Assembly: GCF_001428545.1 (NCBI RefSeq)
Contig: NZ_LMHZ01000078.1
Coordinates: 384 to 64,383, forward strand
Reading direction: 5' to 3'
Length of the DNA: 64,000 bases
From: Noviherbaspirillum sp. Root189
GTDB lineage: Bacteria; Pseudomonadota; Gammaproteobacteria; Burkholderiales; Burkholderiaceae_D
Shown here: piece after piece, positions 17,131 to 25,988 of the stretch
Position numbering within the stretch: position 1 is the stretch's first letter
Layout of the letters: every line of letters starts with the position of its first letter
Position numbers and translations under genes: made by a program
Notes under the pieces: generated by a model
Seen by the model: only the letters and a program-made list of their open reading frames with translations
Told to the model about the DNA's origin: nothing
Databases searched by the model: none

Positions 17131-17823
17131 TCAGAGTTTAGGAATTTTAAGGGTCTTGCTAATCATCATGCTGCCTGAAAGGACGAAAAGCAGCGCCAAG
17201 GGGTGAAGCGCCCAAGGGCCAATCATCCAGGTGCCACCGTAGAGATTATCGCCTAGCCTGTCCTGCCACCCGGCGAAGGCAAGCACAGCGGTAAGCAGCA
17301 CGCTGGTTGGAATGGGTGTTCCTTCAAAGTAGGCGACTTTTGTTCCTCCTTGGGACAGATCTTCTGCCGTGACATTGAAACGCGCCAGTCGACTCACACC
17401 GCAACAAACGAAATAAATCAGGGCAAGCCAATCCCAACCCCCATGCAAGCCCGCGGCAAAGGCTAGCGTAGCCGGTGCCACGCCAAAAGAAATCACGTCG
17501 GCGAGCGAGTCCAGTTCTCTTCCCAAGGGCGAATGTTCGTGGCGCCAGCGCGCAACCATGCCATCAAGTACATCGAAAATAAAAGCGGCTGGTGCCATTG
17601 CTGCCGCGGCAAAAAAGTAGTGCCGCGCATGGGTCGCAACGAACAGCATGGCAAAAAACACGGCAGCAATGCCGCATGCTGCGTTTGCGAGTGTAAAAAA
17701 ATCCGCGAGATGAAAACCGCGGATCATTGAAAAATGCCGTGGAGGTTTGCGGCCTCGGTCCATGATGGTATCCAGAAATTCCACCGGTCGGCGGAGATGA
17801 CTGTCTGATTGCAATTTACGCAA
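17131..17823 (-). CDS. pssA: CDP-diacylglycerol-serine O-phosphatidyltransferase (PssA-like)
   Basis: The 230-residue integral membrane enzyme carries the CDP-alcohol phosphatidyltransferase signature DG-x2-AR-x8-G-x3-D-x3-D (DGMVARWRHEHSPLGRELD then SLAD). Six or so membrane helices are seen. The segment order fits phosphatidylserine synthase, which makes the precursor of phosphatidylethanolamine. A TTG at 17823 has AAGGA upstream; ATGs at 17763 or 17727 are alternatives. It stands alone here, unlike ilvC-linked pssA of many Burkholderiales, so it may be a second copy or a phosphatidylglycerol-type enzyme. Confidence 0.72.
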   Translation of the reverse strand: MRKLQSDSHLRRPVEFLDTIMDRGRKPPRHFSMIRGFHLADFFTLANAACGIAAVFFAMLFVATHARHYFFAAAAMAPAAFIFDVLDGMVARWRHEHSPLGRELDSLADVISFGVAPATLAFAAGLHGGWDWLALIYFVCCGVSRLARFNVTAEDLSQGGTKVAYFEGTPIPTSVLLTAVLAFAGWQDRLGDNLYGGTWMIGPWALHPLALLFVLSGSMMISKTLKIPKL

Positions 17824-17884
17824 GAAGGTTTCCTTCCTTGCTGTTCCACAAATGACCAGATGATGCAGTCCTGCAATACCTTAT

Positions 17885-18607
17885 TCAGGAATGTCTGCCA
17901 TGCTGCGGAACTGCGAGCAGATCAGAAATGACACGCAGTACTTCGGGATGATGCACCATTCCGAAGTGGCTTACGCCACTAACTTCGACGCTTTGATGCA
18001 GTGTGGATTGCGGCCCGATACATCGCGTCCAGTCGACCACGCCATCAGTCTGCGAGTAGATCGATGTACTCGGTACGGGAGGCAATTCACGCAGACGTGT
18101 CAGCAATGCTGCATCCATCAAAGGGGCGACAGCGGAAAGACCAGGGAAAGCGTGTTGCTCTTTGGGGATTTTAAAGTCTCCACCAAATGGCGTACCCAGG
18201 GTAATTACCTGGCGTATACATTCCGGATGCAGTTTGGCCAGTTCTCGTGCGTAGATGCCGCCGAGGCTCCAGCCAACGACGGAGACTGGAGAGTCGTGCG
18301 CGTCGTGGATTTTTCTCAAATGCCCGGCAAGCATCGCAAGCCACGCATCCAGGCCCATGAGTGGCCAGACGCTTACACCCATTTCCCAGTCGTAGACCTG
18401 ATAGCCTAGTTGCAGTAACCGCGCCCGCAGATCGGTTGTGGCAGCACCACTGACGCCAAGGCCGGGATAGACCAATACAGGATGGCCGTCTCCGCGTTTC
18501 AGAGGCGTAGGACGCCATGCATGTCCTGCAAAAAAGTCCAGCATCGCATGGTATGGCTCAAGCGCCAGCATCAGGGGCGGATAAGTGGTGATTTCCATAG
18601 TAGTCAT
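17885..18607 (-). CDS. Alpha/beta hydrolase, lipase/esterase-like
   Basis: The 240-residue protein has the nucleophile elbow GWSLGG (about residues 112-117). Asp in TDGVVDW and His in GVSHFGM complete a plausible catalytic triad. PVLVYPGLGVSG forms the oxyanion region, and TLGTPFGGD is typical of PGAP1/lipase-like enzymes. No signal peptide is evident. It sits between a phospholipid synthase and phasin genes, so a lipid or polyester substrate is possible but not shown. Confidence 0.75.
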   Translation of the reverse strand: MTTMEITTYPPLMLALEPYHAMLDFFAGHAWRPTPLKRGDGHPVLVYPGLGVSGAATTDLRARLLQLGYQVYDWEMGVSVWPLMGLDAWLAMLAGHLRKIHDAHDSPVSVVGWSLGGIYARELAKLHPECIRQVITLGTPFGGDFKIPKEQHAFPGLSAVAPLMDAALLTRLRELPPVPSTSIYSQTDGVVDWTRCIGPQSTLHQSVEVSGVSHFGMVHHPEVLRVISDLLAVPQHGRHS

Positions 18608-18695
18608 GTTCGTTGTCGCAGAATGTTATGCCTGAAAGAGAGTATCGCTGCGTGCAACGTTTGCAACGGGGCGTGTCGCAGATGCGGTTGCCGGC

Positions 18696-18750
18696 TTAAT
18701 ACCGCCCCAACCAATAACGCAACATGAAATAGCGCCTTTTCTTCCAGCGC
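18696..18750. repeat. Dispersed repeat, copy 1
   Basis: About 50 bp starting TTAATACCGCCCCAACCA and ending CTTTTCTTCCAGCGCC match the segment at 27440-27496 with roughly 80% identity, both in non-coding DNA. Origin unknown. Confidence 0.45.
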
Positions 18751-18848
18751 CTTGCCGGTCGAAAAATTTGTCAATTCCATTTACTACGTTATGAGCCGGC
18801 ATTGGTTTAAGACGCCGCCAACCGCATGACCGCTTGGTTTAAAGTGAG

Positions 18849-19340
18849 TTAGTGAACATTCGCAGTAACGCCCTTGCCGCCATCCGGTTTGGTGAGCGGC
18901 GTGGCAATCTTGTCCAGTGTGGCTTTCTGGCGCTGAGTCGCCTTCTGCGTTTCCTCATTTGCACGGCGCGCGACTTCATCGGCAAGGGCCGATGCGGTGC
19001 GCGCGGTTGCCGGAACATGAGTCTCCGCGGTTTTCGCGAGATCGACCTGGGTACGCGCCGCAATATCGTTCAGGTGCTGCTGATAGGCGCGCAGCTTTTC
19101 AGCGGCAGGAGGAACCTGGCTGGCCGCAATCGACAGTGCCTCGTAAGGGTTCTGTGCAGCCATCACTTCACGTGTGCTGGCGAGAGTTTCCTGCATCACT
19201 GTCTGTGCGACCTGAATATTGAGCTCATTGATTTTTTGCGCGGTGTTGAACAACTGTTTTGACAGCTCCGACAAAAAAGTGAACTGCGATTCCATGTGTG
19301 CCTTGGCAGATGGTGGCAAGGGTTGAGAGATGAATAGCAT
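18849..19340 (-). CDS. Phasin family protein (tandem copy 2)
   Basis: The 163-residue helical protein starts MLFISQPLPPSAKAHMESQF and shows the phasin core TAQKINELNIQVAQTVMQETLAS and AAQNPYEALSIAASQVPPAAEKLRAYQQHL. GGAG lies 8 bp before the ATG at 19340; an upstream extension to 19430 is not supported. It lies 107 bp downstream of a close paralogue (19448-19942), so the pair arose by tandem duplication and probably forms an operon. Granule coating is expected. Confidence 0.85.
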   Translation of the reverse strand: MLFISQPLPPSAKAHMESQFTFLSELSKQLFNTAQKINELNIQVAQTVMQETLASTREVMAAQNPYEALSIAASQVPPAAEKLRAYQQHLNDIAARTQVDLAKTAETHVPATARTASALADEVARRANEETQKATQRQKATLDKIATPLTKPDGGKGVTANVH

Positions 19341-19447
19341 TTTGTTAGCTCCAATATTGAAAAATGTCGTCGAGGGAAATGGTGATGATGCTGAGCTTAT
19401 CTCTACCGCAGATCGCATTTCGCGCTGCAAAGACTGGACCTCAAGGT

Positions 19448-19942
19448 TCAGGCGCTAGGCCGTGGTGGTTGGCTCTTGAGGTCTTCCGGACGATCGATTG
19501 GCGACGTGAATTTCTCCATCGCCGCTTTCTGGCGCGAAGTCGCCTTTTCGGTCTCATCCTTGGCTGTCCTTGCTACTTCGTCGGCAACAGCGGCTGCGGT
19601 GCGGCTAGTATTCGGGAAGTGCGACTCGGCAGTCTTCGCAATGTCTACTTGTGTGTTTGCCGCAATGTTGGTGAGGTGCTGCTGGTACTCGCGTACCCGT
19701 TCCGCCTGAGGTTGTGCCTGAGCAGCGGCAATCGAAAATGCTTCATAAGGATCGCGCGCGCCAATGACCTGGTGCACGCTGGAGAACGTATCCTCAAGCA
19801 CGGTTTTCGCTACCTGCATATTCAGGTCATTAATCTTTTGCGCGGTCTCAAACATCTTTTGCGACATGTCTGCAATCAGAGAATACTGCGCATCGATATG
19901 TGCCTTGACGGCTGGGGTGATGGGTTGGGAAAACGTAAGCAT
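19448..19942 (-). CDS. Phasin family protein (tandem copy 1)
   Basis: The 164-residue phasin (MLTFSQPITPAVKAHIDAQY start) shares TAQKIND/ELN-QVAK/QTV and the NIAA/DIAARTQVDIAKTAE segments with the next gene. A strong AGGAGG precedes the ATG by 6 bp. It is the first gene of the pair. TTGCACAA at 20092-20099 in its upstream region also occurs by the phaP promoter at 11699. The protein is more similar to its neighbour than to the phaP at 11821. Confidence 0.87.
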   Translation of the reverse strand: MLTFSQPITPAVKAHIDAQYSLIADMSQKMFETAQKINDLNMQVAKTVLEDTFSSVHQVIGARDPYEAFSIAAAQAQPQAERVREYQQHLTNIAANTQVDIAKTAESHFPNTSRTAAAVADEVARTAKDETEKATSRQKAAMEKFTSPIDRPEDLKSQPPRPSA

Positions 19943-20263
19943 GCGTTACCTCCTAAAAAGGAATTCCATCTAAAAATAGTTATGCCCGGGGCCGGCGCTA
20001 CACATCTTGCAATTTCTGCATCTACGCCGGGGCCTCAGTAGAGCTCACGCTCCATATCAAGTTCCTACACCTTAAAAATTTTTCTGATGCATTGCACAAG
20101 CATATTTTTTATAGAGAAAGCCGCAGTGAGCGCAGCGTTTTTGCTGCAATTGCGTGTATCGTTTTGGGATGCGAAAAGACGCAATCGTGTCTGGTTGCTA
20201 AGTCTCAATACACGCTTTCCTTGTTAAAGTATCTTGGTCGCATCGCTATCTCATCTCAATGTC
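19943..20263. other. Intergenic region upstream of the phasin pair
   Basis: This region holds the promoter side of the minus-strand phasin pair and the plus-strand small zinc-ribbon gene. The only marked motif is TTGCACAA at 20092-20099. No ORF with coding character was found. Confidence 0.3.
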
Positions 20264-20443
20264 ATGTGGCATATCATCGCGGGGCGGTGCGGCACTTGCG
20301 GCGCCAAGAAAGAATGGAACGAAAAGGAATGCCATGGCTGTCATACACCGCGCAATCGCTACGGGCGTGTATTGTTCGGCTTTGTATTGACGCTTAGCGT
20401 GCTCGGGGTGCTCGGCGCAGTGGTGATCGGACTAGAGATGTAA
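20264..20443 (+). CDS. Small zinc-ribbon membrane protein, 59 aa
   Basis: From the ATG at 20264 the product is a short N-terminal zinc ribbon (CGTCGAKKEWNEKECHGC, CxxC-x9-CxxC) followed by a basic linker and one C-terminal transmembrane helix (VLFGFVLTLSVLGVLGAVVIGL). This layout is common in small bacterial zinc-ribbon proteins of unknown function. It is not clearly part of an operon. An upstream ATG at 20234 is possible but adds no motif. Confidence 0.6.
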   Translation: MWHIIAGRCGTCGAKKEWNEKECHGCHTPRNRYGRVLFGFVLTLSVLGVLGAVVIGLEM

Positions 20444-20608
20444 ATTTACGCTTCCATGCACGCGGGCGGCTTTCCGCGTTGGTCACGCAACTTGGCGGTG
20501 CGCTGTCGATCTGCGCCACAGGAAACCTACCGGGCGGCTGATGATCCAACATGAAAGAACTTTCCGGATATATCTTCCGGAAGGAATGCATCTTTCCTGT
20601 GGTGACCT

Positions 20609-21187
20609 ATGCCTGGATATATCGCAAAATTGATGGTGCTACTGCTGACTCTATCAGTGGCGATTCCCGAATCTGAAGCAAAGCGTATGGGCAGTGGCCG
20701 CTCCAGTGGGCGGCAAGCGCCTATTGCACGCCAGCGAAGTACGCCGCCGCAACCGCCGCGTTCCGCGCAGGCCGTTCCTCCAGCGCCATCCGCACCTCCT
20801 CAATCACGTCCTGCGCCTGTTGATCCGGTGGCAAGCCGTCCGGCAGCGCCGGCCCCATCGCAACCTTTGTCCCCTCAACGGACGCTCCCTCGTGAGGCTG
20901 CCAGTCCGTGGGGCGGCATGCTGGGCGGCGCCTTGATTGGCCTTGGCTTAGGCTCGTTGATATCACGCAGTAATGGCGATAACGTCGTCAACCAGAACGA
21001 AAGCAGCGGCAGTGGGACCAGCGGCGAGAATGAAAGCACCGGAGGGGCATCCGGTAATTATGGGGATGAGCAAGTGTTGCGTGGGCCGGAAGCCACGTCC
21101 AATCCACTGGGGCCACTACTGCTTCTCGGACTGCTTGCAATGGTCGTGTTTTACGTTGTACGCAGAGTCCGACGTCGATCGCATTAG
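20609..21187 (+). CDS. Signal-peptide protein resembling the N-terminal half of Tim44-like proteins
   Basis: The 192-residue product has a signal peptide, the motif AKRMGSGRSSGRQAP, a long Pro/Ala-rich linker and a Gly-rich hydrophobic patch (GGMLGGALIGLGLGSLI). A Ser/Asn-rich stretch, a C-terminal membrane helix and an Arg-rich tail follow. Burkholderiales Tim44-like proteins share this N-terminal plan, but the C-terminal Tim44 domain is missing here. It may therefore be a truncated relative. It lies 54 bp upstream of a DUF2076 gene, and the two are probably cotranscribed. Confidence 0.62.
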   Translation: MPGYIAKLMVLLLTLSVAIPESEAKRMGSGRSSGRQAPIARQRSTPPQPPRSAQAVPPAPSAPPQSRPAPVDPVASRPAAPAPSQPLSPQRTLPREAASPWGGMLGGALIGLGLGSLISRSNGDNVVNQNESSGSGTSGENESTGGASGNYGDEQVLRGPEATSNPLGPLLLLGLLAMVVFYVVRRVRRRSH

Positions 21188-21241
21188 ACTCGGTCAGCTT
21201 GTGATGCACAAAAGACGGATGCACCCTGATGAGGAGGAGTC

Positions 21242-22015
21242 ATGACACCACAAGAAAGTCAGTCACTGCAACAGCTTCTTTCGCAACTGGTCCAGGTCGG
21301 CGAAGTGGTCAAGGACGCTGACGCCGAAAGATTGATTTCTCAGGCTGCGTCGCAGCAACCGAATGCTGTTTATCTGCTTGTGCAACGCGTAATGATTCTG
21401 GAGCATGCACTGGGGGAGGCGCAAGAACGGATTGCGGCGCTAGAGATGCAGCAACGATCGGCGCAATCATCGGCGCAATCATCGGGCAGCAATAGTTTTC
21501 TCGATGCCAATGCCTGGGGCAAGACACCTGTCGCCCCTGCTACGGCGGCAGTCTCTGGCGCAATGCCTTCACAAGAGGTCTCACTTGCCGGTATGCCATT
21601 GCGCGCACCGGCAAACCGATCATTCGCCACGCAGCCCTCGCAAGCTTATCCGGCGACGGGTAGTGGTTCATCCAGTTTTCTACGCGGTGGCGGGGGGAGC
21701 ATGTTAGGCACGATTGCAGCTACCGCCGCAGGCATTGCTGGCGGCGCTTTTCTCTACCAGGGTATCGGCAATCTTCTTGGCAATGATGCGCAACACTCGA
21801 GTGAAAACGTGCCGGGTAACCGGGACAACCTTGGTAATCCATCGACCGATAATGCGAACAACCTTGCCGGCATTGAGCCGGAAACTGCGTCAGGAAAATC
21901 CGAGCCCATGTTCGATGATCCAGGCGGATTGGATATTCCAACCGATGAACAGCTCTCCAGCGATGCAAACTTCGACACCGATCTCGGTGCGGATAGCGAT
22001 AGCGACGAGGTTTAA
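21242..22015 (+). CDS. DUF2076 family protein
   Basis: The 257-residue product opens with MTPQESQSLQQLLSQL and continues with AERLISQAASQQPNAVYLLVQRVMILEHAL, the signature of DUF2076 (periplasmic ligand-binding sensor-like proteins). A coiled-coil follows. The middle is low-complexity and Gly-rich with a hydrophobic segment (GTIAATAAGIAGGAFLYQG); the tail is very acidic (Asp/Ser). A strong GAGGAGGAG precedes the ATG. Function unknown. Confidence 0.75.
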   Translation: MTPQESQSLQQLLSQLVQVGEVVKDADAERLISQAASQQPNAVYLLVQRVMILEHALGEAQERIAALEMQQRSAQSSAQSSGSNSFLDANAWGKTPVAPATAAVSGAMPSQEVSLAGMPLRAPANRSFATQPSQAYPATGSGSSSFLRGGGGSMLGTIAATAAGIAGGAFLYQGIGNLLGNDAQHSSENVPGNRDNLGNPSTDNANNLAGIEPETASGKSEPMFDDPGGLDIPTDEQLSSDANFDTDLGADSDSDEV

Positions 22016-22129
22016 CTTGCTAGTGCGATTAACTTGATTTTGGCAAGCAGAAAGTGCATGTCGGCATGCCTGGGAGCATTCGCTTTTCAGCGCCGGTAAA
22101 AGTTGGCAACGGCGTTCTCCCGCAGCGTG

Positions 22130-22228
22130 CTATAGCACGCCAAAGAACAGCAACAGCAACAGCGTCAGAACGATCGATACCGCGATAGACCCCAGGCATC
22201 CGAGTCGACTTGAGAAAAAGAAAAACAT
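22130..22228 (-). CDS. Very small membrane protein, 32 aa
   Basis: The minus strand encodes MFFFFSSRLGCLGSIAVSIV followed by a hydrophobic run TLLLLLFFGVL and a TAG stop. It is a single-helix protein with a positive, cysteine-containing N-terminal part (SSRLGCLGS). Short MFFFFS-RLGCLGS proteins recur in proteobacteria, which is why I call it. AAGGATAACAAGG lies directly upstream. A perfect 16-bp palindrome (22125-22140) overlaps its stop codon. Confidence 0.5.
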   Translation of the reverse strand: MFFFFSSRLGCLGSIAVSIVLTLLLLLFFGVL

Positions 22229-22277
22229 GCCTTGTTATCCTTATATCGCATCCATTGCGTTCGTCGGTCGATGCTGT

Positions 22278-22622
22278 TCAGGGTACCGACAAGTATTTCG
22301 GGTCAGGCGACACATACGCCATGACAGTATGGTCAAGCAGGCCCGCAGGCGCAACTTCCTTGAGGTCGAACGCGTCCACCGTACGCGCAACAATGAAATG
22401 CCACGCAAAGGCCTTATCACCGACAATAAAACGTACTGACTGACCGCCTTCGACGTTGATATACCGGGTTTCCGGTGTCAGGACCATGGTCCTGTCCACC
22501 CAGGCTGCCGGCGGAATTTCCCTGCCGTAAAGGTCGGTATAACTGGTTCGTGTCACGCACCCGCTCGTTAGGAGGGCCAGCATTATCGCGATGGATCCAG
22601 TCAACCATCCTGCATGCTTCAT
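22278..22622 (-). CDS. CzcE-family lipoprotein
   Basis: The 114-residue product has a lipoprotein signal (LLTSGC, lipobox) and a CzcE-like domain: TRYINVEGGQSVRFIVGDKAFAWHF then AFDLKEVAPAGLLDHTVMAYVSPDP. CzcE of Cupriavidus metallidurans is a periplasmic copper-binding protein. The ATG at 22622 has GGAG 6 bp upstream. No czc/cop efflux genes are near, so this is an orphan member, and metal binding is inferred from family only. Confidence 0.72.
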   Translation of the reverse strand: MKHAGWLTGSIAIMLALLTSGCVTRTSYTDLYGREIPPAAWVDRTMVLTPETRYINVEGGQSVRFIVGDKAFAWHFIVARTVDAFDLKEVAPAGLLDHTVMAYVSPDPKYLSVP

Positions 22623-23114
22623 GAGACGCTCCAAATAGTGTATGACTCGGTTGAATTACGGATGAGCAGCCAATGAACCGGCTCTGCATCAACCTGCAAA
22701 TTATATGCGCGAGGCCATGATCGGTGCGATTCGTTGCCGCCAGATCCTCCGTGACGAATTTCGCGACGTAGGCGTTAGCGGCCGCCGCCATGACCAGGTC
22801 CTTGTTGGCCGAGCCTGACAGCGACGAATTCTGGTGTCGGTCGTTGCCGTCACACAGATGTCCGCCAGATCTGACGTAAAAGTGCAACTCAATACCTGGT
22901 CTTGCAATATTGAATAAAAGTTTCCACTTCACGACGCCTGAACAGGAAAATCTATTCTAGCTTCCAGATGCGTTGTAGTAAGCCAACTTTTGCAGGTAGA
23001 AGGCAACACAGTTAAAGTGAAAACGTGCCTCTACTCCTATGCTATGCTAGTCTTGATTTGCAGCAACTAAATGCGGCGTGGGCAGGTACTAAGGAGTGCA
23101 TTTCCATCAATTGC
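22623..23114. other. Intergenic region before the GGDEF-EAL gene
   Basis: The 492 bp hold the upstream regions of the CzcE-like lipoprotein and of the GGDEF-EAL gene. AAGGAG lies at 23090-23095 but is 18 bp from the first good ATG. No RNA or protein gene was recognised. Confidence 0.3.
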
Positions 23115-25895
23115 ATGCCGCCCACAGCCGCTTTTTTATGGCTTTTTTCCAATCGGCGTCAGGTGCACAAGCTCATTTCGGAAAACGTGAGGAGATTTCA
23201 GCTCGTCCGGCAGGAATGGAAGAAGCCCTCCTATACAATCAGTCGCACCCGCGTACTGGCCTGGCCGGTCAGTTGCGTGATGATCGGCATGGTTCTTTGG
23301 ACCGTGACGGTCACGAGAATCGAAGCAGAGAGAACATCATTAAACGATGCCGCGTTGCAGGAAGCCGGTTCGCTTGCCAAGGCCTATTCTGCGCAACTCG
23401 CCCGTTCAGTCGAGCAGCTCGATCAGATTACGCTCAATCTTCAGTATTTTTGGGAAACGTCTAGCGGATTGAATCTTGAAGAGCAGGTTCGTCGCGGACT
23501 GTACGCAAAATCGTCGCAATTACGAGTGACGCTGTTTGATCCGCGCGGGCACCTCTCGCAGAGTACCGATTTAAGGGTCGGCAACATCAACATCCGCAAT
23601 CATGATTGGTTCCAGCAACACATGGTGGGCCGGGTTGACGGCTTACATATCAATAAACCGGAAATTGCACTGCAAAGCAACGCGAAGGTCGTACGCTTCA
23701 CGCGTAGTCTGGCCGACCGCGATCGTGCGTTCGCCGGCGTTATTTCGGTGATCGTTGAGCCGCAATACCTTGCTTCGTTTACCGATCAGGAAAGCCTCAG
23801 CCGTAACGACTTCATCGCGCTCTACCGCAACGATGGCGAGATGCTTGCATCGAAAAGCGGCAAGGGCACTGTCGAGGCATCCTCGATGTTTACGACACTT
23901 CCGGCGTTTCAAGGTACGAGCGGAACCATGCCATTGTCAGGTTCATGGTTTCCGGACAGCGAGCCGCGCGTCGTTGCATGGCATGCCGTAGAGGGCTATC
24001 CGCTGTTGTCCGTCGTCGGGTTGTCGGAGCAAGCCTATCTCGAGCCATTCAGGTCGATGCGCGAAGATTACCTGCGCTTTGCCTTTGCCGCCTCGGTCTT
24101 CCTGATTTTTACCGCCGTGTTCGGCATGGCTTTTACTGCCGGCCTGGCATGGCGAAAGAAGCAGGCCGAAGAATTGAGAAAAGCGTATCACCTCGCGATC
24201 GACGGCGCCCGCGAAGGTTTTTACATGGTGCGCGCCATCTATGATGGACGTAGCAACCTGATCGACTTTGCGGTGGTCGATTGCAATGAACGCGGCGCAT
24301 CGCTGGTCGGCACCACCAAGGACCGGCTGATCGGCACCCGGTTTTCGGAGATCTTCACGGGCAACGAGGCCGCGCGCGCATTCGCCGTGTTCCAGAATGC
24401 GATGGAAGCGGGTTTCTATGAAGCCGATCTGAAGGTTCCACCGGAAAGCCCATTGAAGGTAAGCTGGGTGTATCAAAAGCTGGTGCGCTCGGGTAATGGC
24501 CTGGCGATTACCGTGCGCGATATCAGCGAGACCAAGGAACATGAAGAGACGCTGGCCAGCGTAGCTAATTCGGATGAACTTACTAGCCTGCCGAACCGGC
24601 ATTGGCTGATGCATTATTTGCCCTCGGCGGTAGAGAAGGCCAAGGCGGCAGACTCGATGCTCGCGGTCATGTTTGTCGACCTCGACGACTTCAAAATCAT
24701 TAACGATACGCTTGGACATGCAGCCGGAGACGAATTGCTGCAGGCCGCCGCTGGTCGTATCCGTTCTGTAGTACGCCCGACTGACCATGTGGTGCGCCTT
24801 GGCGGAGATGAGTTCACTGTCATCCTCGAGCAGGTGGCGTCAAGCGATGATGTAGTACGGGTCGCCGACCGAATCATCGCGACCTTGCATGAACCTTTCC
24901 TGATTGCAGGCGGTAGCAGCCATGTGGTCTACGGCTCGGTCGGGGTTAGCCTGTTTCCGGATGACGGCGCCGATGCCAGGACACTGCTCAAGCATGCTGA
25001 CATAGCGATGTATGCGGCCAAGGGAAGTGGCAAACGCCATTACTGCTTCTTTGAAGAACGCCTGTCTGAACGGCTGTTGTCGCGAATGAAGAATGAGAAG
25101 GCACTGCAGCAGGCGATCACATTCGATGAGTTCGAGCTGTATTACCAGCCACGCGTCGATACGTATAGTGGCGAACTGCGCAGTATGGAAGCGCTGGTTC
25201 GCTGGAGACACCCGGAGCGGGGGATGGTGCCGCCGATGGATTTCATCCCGATCGCGGAAGAGACCGGCCTGATCGTCGGGCTTGGCGAACTGGTCGCAAG
25301 GAAGGCATGTCGTCAGCTAGCGGCATGGCAAGCGGCCGGCCTGCGCGTCGTGCCGGTGTCCATCAACGTGTCGCCACGCCAGTTCAGTCAGGGCGGGTTG
25401 AGCGCCTTGTTTGCGTCTTGCCTATCGGAGACCGGTCTTGACTCCTCCCTGGTAGAAATCGAAGTGACGGAAACATGCATGATGAGTGAAGACAGCATCG
25501 TTGCTGATGAACTCGCGGCAATCGAATCGCTCGGGATCAAGCTGCTGGTCGACGATTTCGGGACCGGCTACTCATCGCTCGCGCAATTACAGCGCCTCGA
25601 TATGGACGTACTGAAAATTGACAAGGCTTTCACCGCACAGCTCGATGACAGCAAGGAAGGCGAAGCGCTCGTGATGGCGGTGATCTCCATGGCCCACGTA
25701 TTGGGTATGAGCGTGGTAGCCGAAGGGGTAGAGACTCATCAGCAACTACAGGTGCTGCAAGCCTTGTCCTGCAACGAAGTGCAGGGTTATCTGATTTCCC
25801 GGCCGGTACCTGCTGAAGACGTGCCGCAGATCCTGGATCGGCGTTTTTTATTCACATCGGCGGCGAGTCTACGCGACGAGGAACTCGTCAGGTAG
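23115..25895 (+). CDS. Membrane GGDEF-EAL cyclic-di-GMP protein
   Basis: The 926-residue protein starts with a membrane helix (AWPVSCVMIGMVLWTVTV). A Cache-like periplasmic sensor (about 230 residues), a second helix (FAFAASVFLIFTAVFGMAFTAG) and a PAS-like region follow, then GGDEF and EAL domains. GGDEF is intact (RLGGDEF), preceded by the RPTD inhibitory I-site. EAL motifs are intact (MEALVRW, DDFGTGYSSL). It could therefore both make and degrade c-di-GMP. The start is uncertain: a GTG at 23025 would add 30 residues without a good ribosome site. Confidence 0.87.
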   Translation: MPPTAAFLWLFSNRRQVHKLISENVRRFQLVRQEWKKPSYTISRTRVLAWPVSCVMIGMVLWTVTVTRIEAERTSLNDAALQEAGSLAKAYSAQLARSVEQLDQITLNLQYFWETSSGLNLEEQVRRGLYAKSSQLRVTLFDPRGHLSQSTDLRVGNINIRNHDWFQQHMVGRVDGLHINKPEIALQSNAKVVRFTRSLADRDRAFAGVISVIVEPQYLASFTDQESLSRNDFIALYRNDGEMLASKSGKGTVEASSMFTTLPAFQGTSGTMPLSGSWFPDSEPRVVAWHAVEGYPLLSVVGLSEQAYLEPFRSMREDYLRFAFAASVFLIFTAVFGMAFTAGLAWRKKQAEELRKAYHLAIDGAREGFYMVRAIYDGRSNLIDFAVVDCNERGASLVGTTKDRLIGTRFSEIFTGNEAARAFAVFQNAMEAGFYEADLKVPPESPLKVSWVYQKLVRSGNGLAITVRDISETKEHEETLASVANSDELTSLPNRHWLMHYLPSAVEKAKAADSMLAVMFVDLDDFKIINDTLGHAAGDELLQAAAGRIRSVVRPTDHVVRLGGDEFTVILEQVASSDDVVRVADRIIATLHEPFLIAGGSSHVVYGSVGVSLFPDDGADARTLLKHADIAMYAAKGSGKRHYCFFEERLSERLLSRMKNEKALQQAITFDEFELYYQPRVDTYSGELRSMEALVRWRHPERGMVPPMDFIPIAEETGLIVGLGELVARKACRQLAAWQAAGLRVVPVSINVSPRQFSQGGLSALFASCLSETGLDSSLVEIEVTETCMMSEDSIVADELAAIESLGIKLLVDDFGTGYSSLAQLQRLDMDVLKIDKAFTAQLDDSKEGEALVMAVISMAHVLGMSVVAEGVETHQQLQVLQALSCNEVQGYLISRPVPAEDVPQILDRRFLFTSAASLRDEELVR

Positions 25896-25988
25896 CATGA
25901 CCATCCCGCGGTTGGCAGCAATGCGCTTCACATTAAACGCAGATATCATTGCGGCGCACACGCACGTACCTATGCCGCAGTGAGAATA

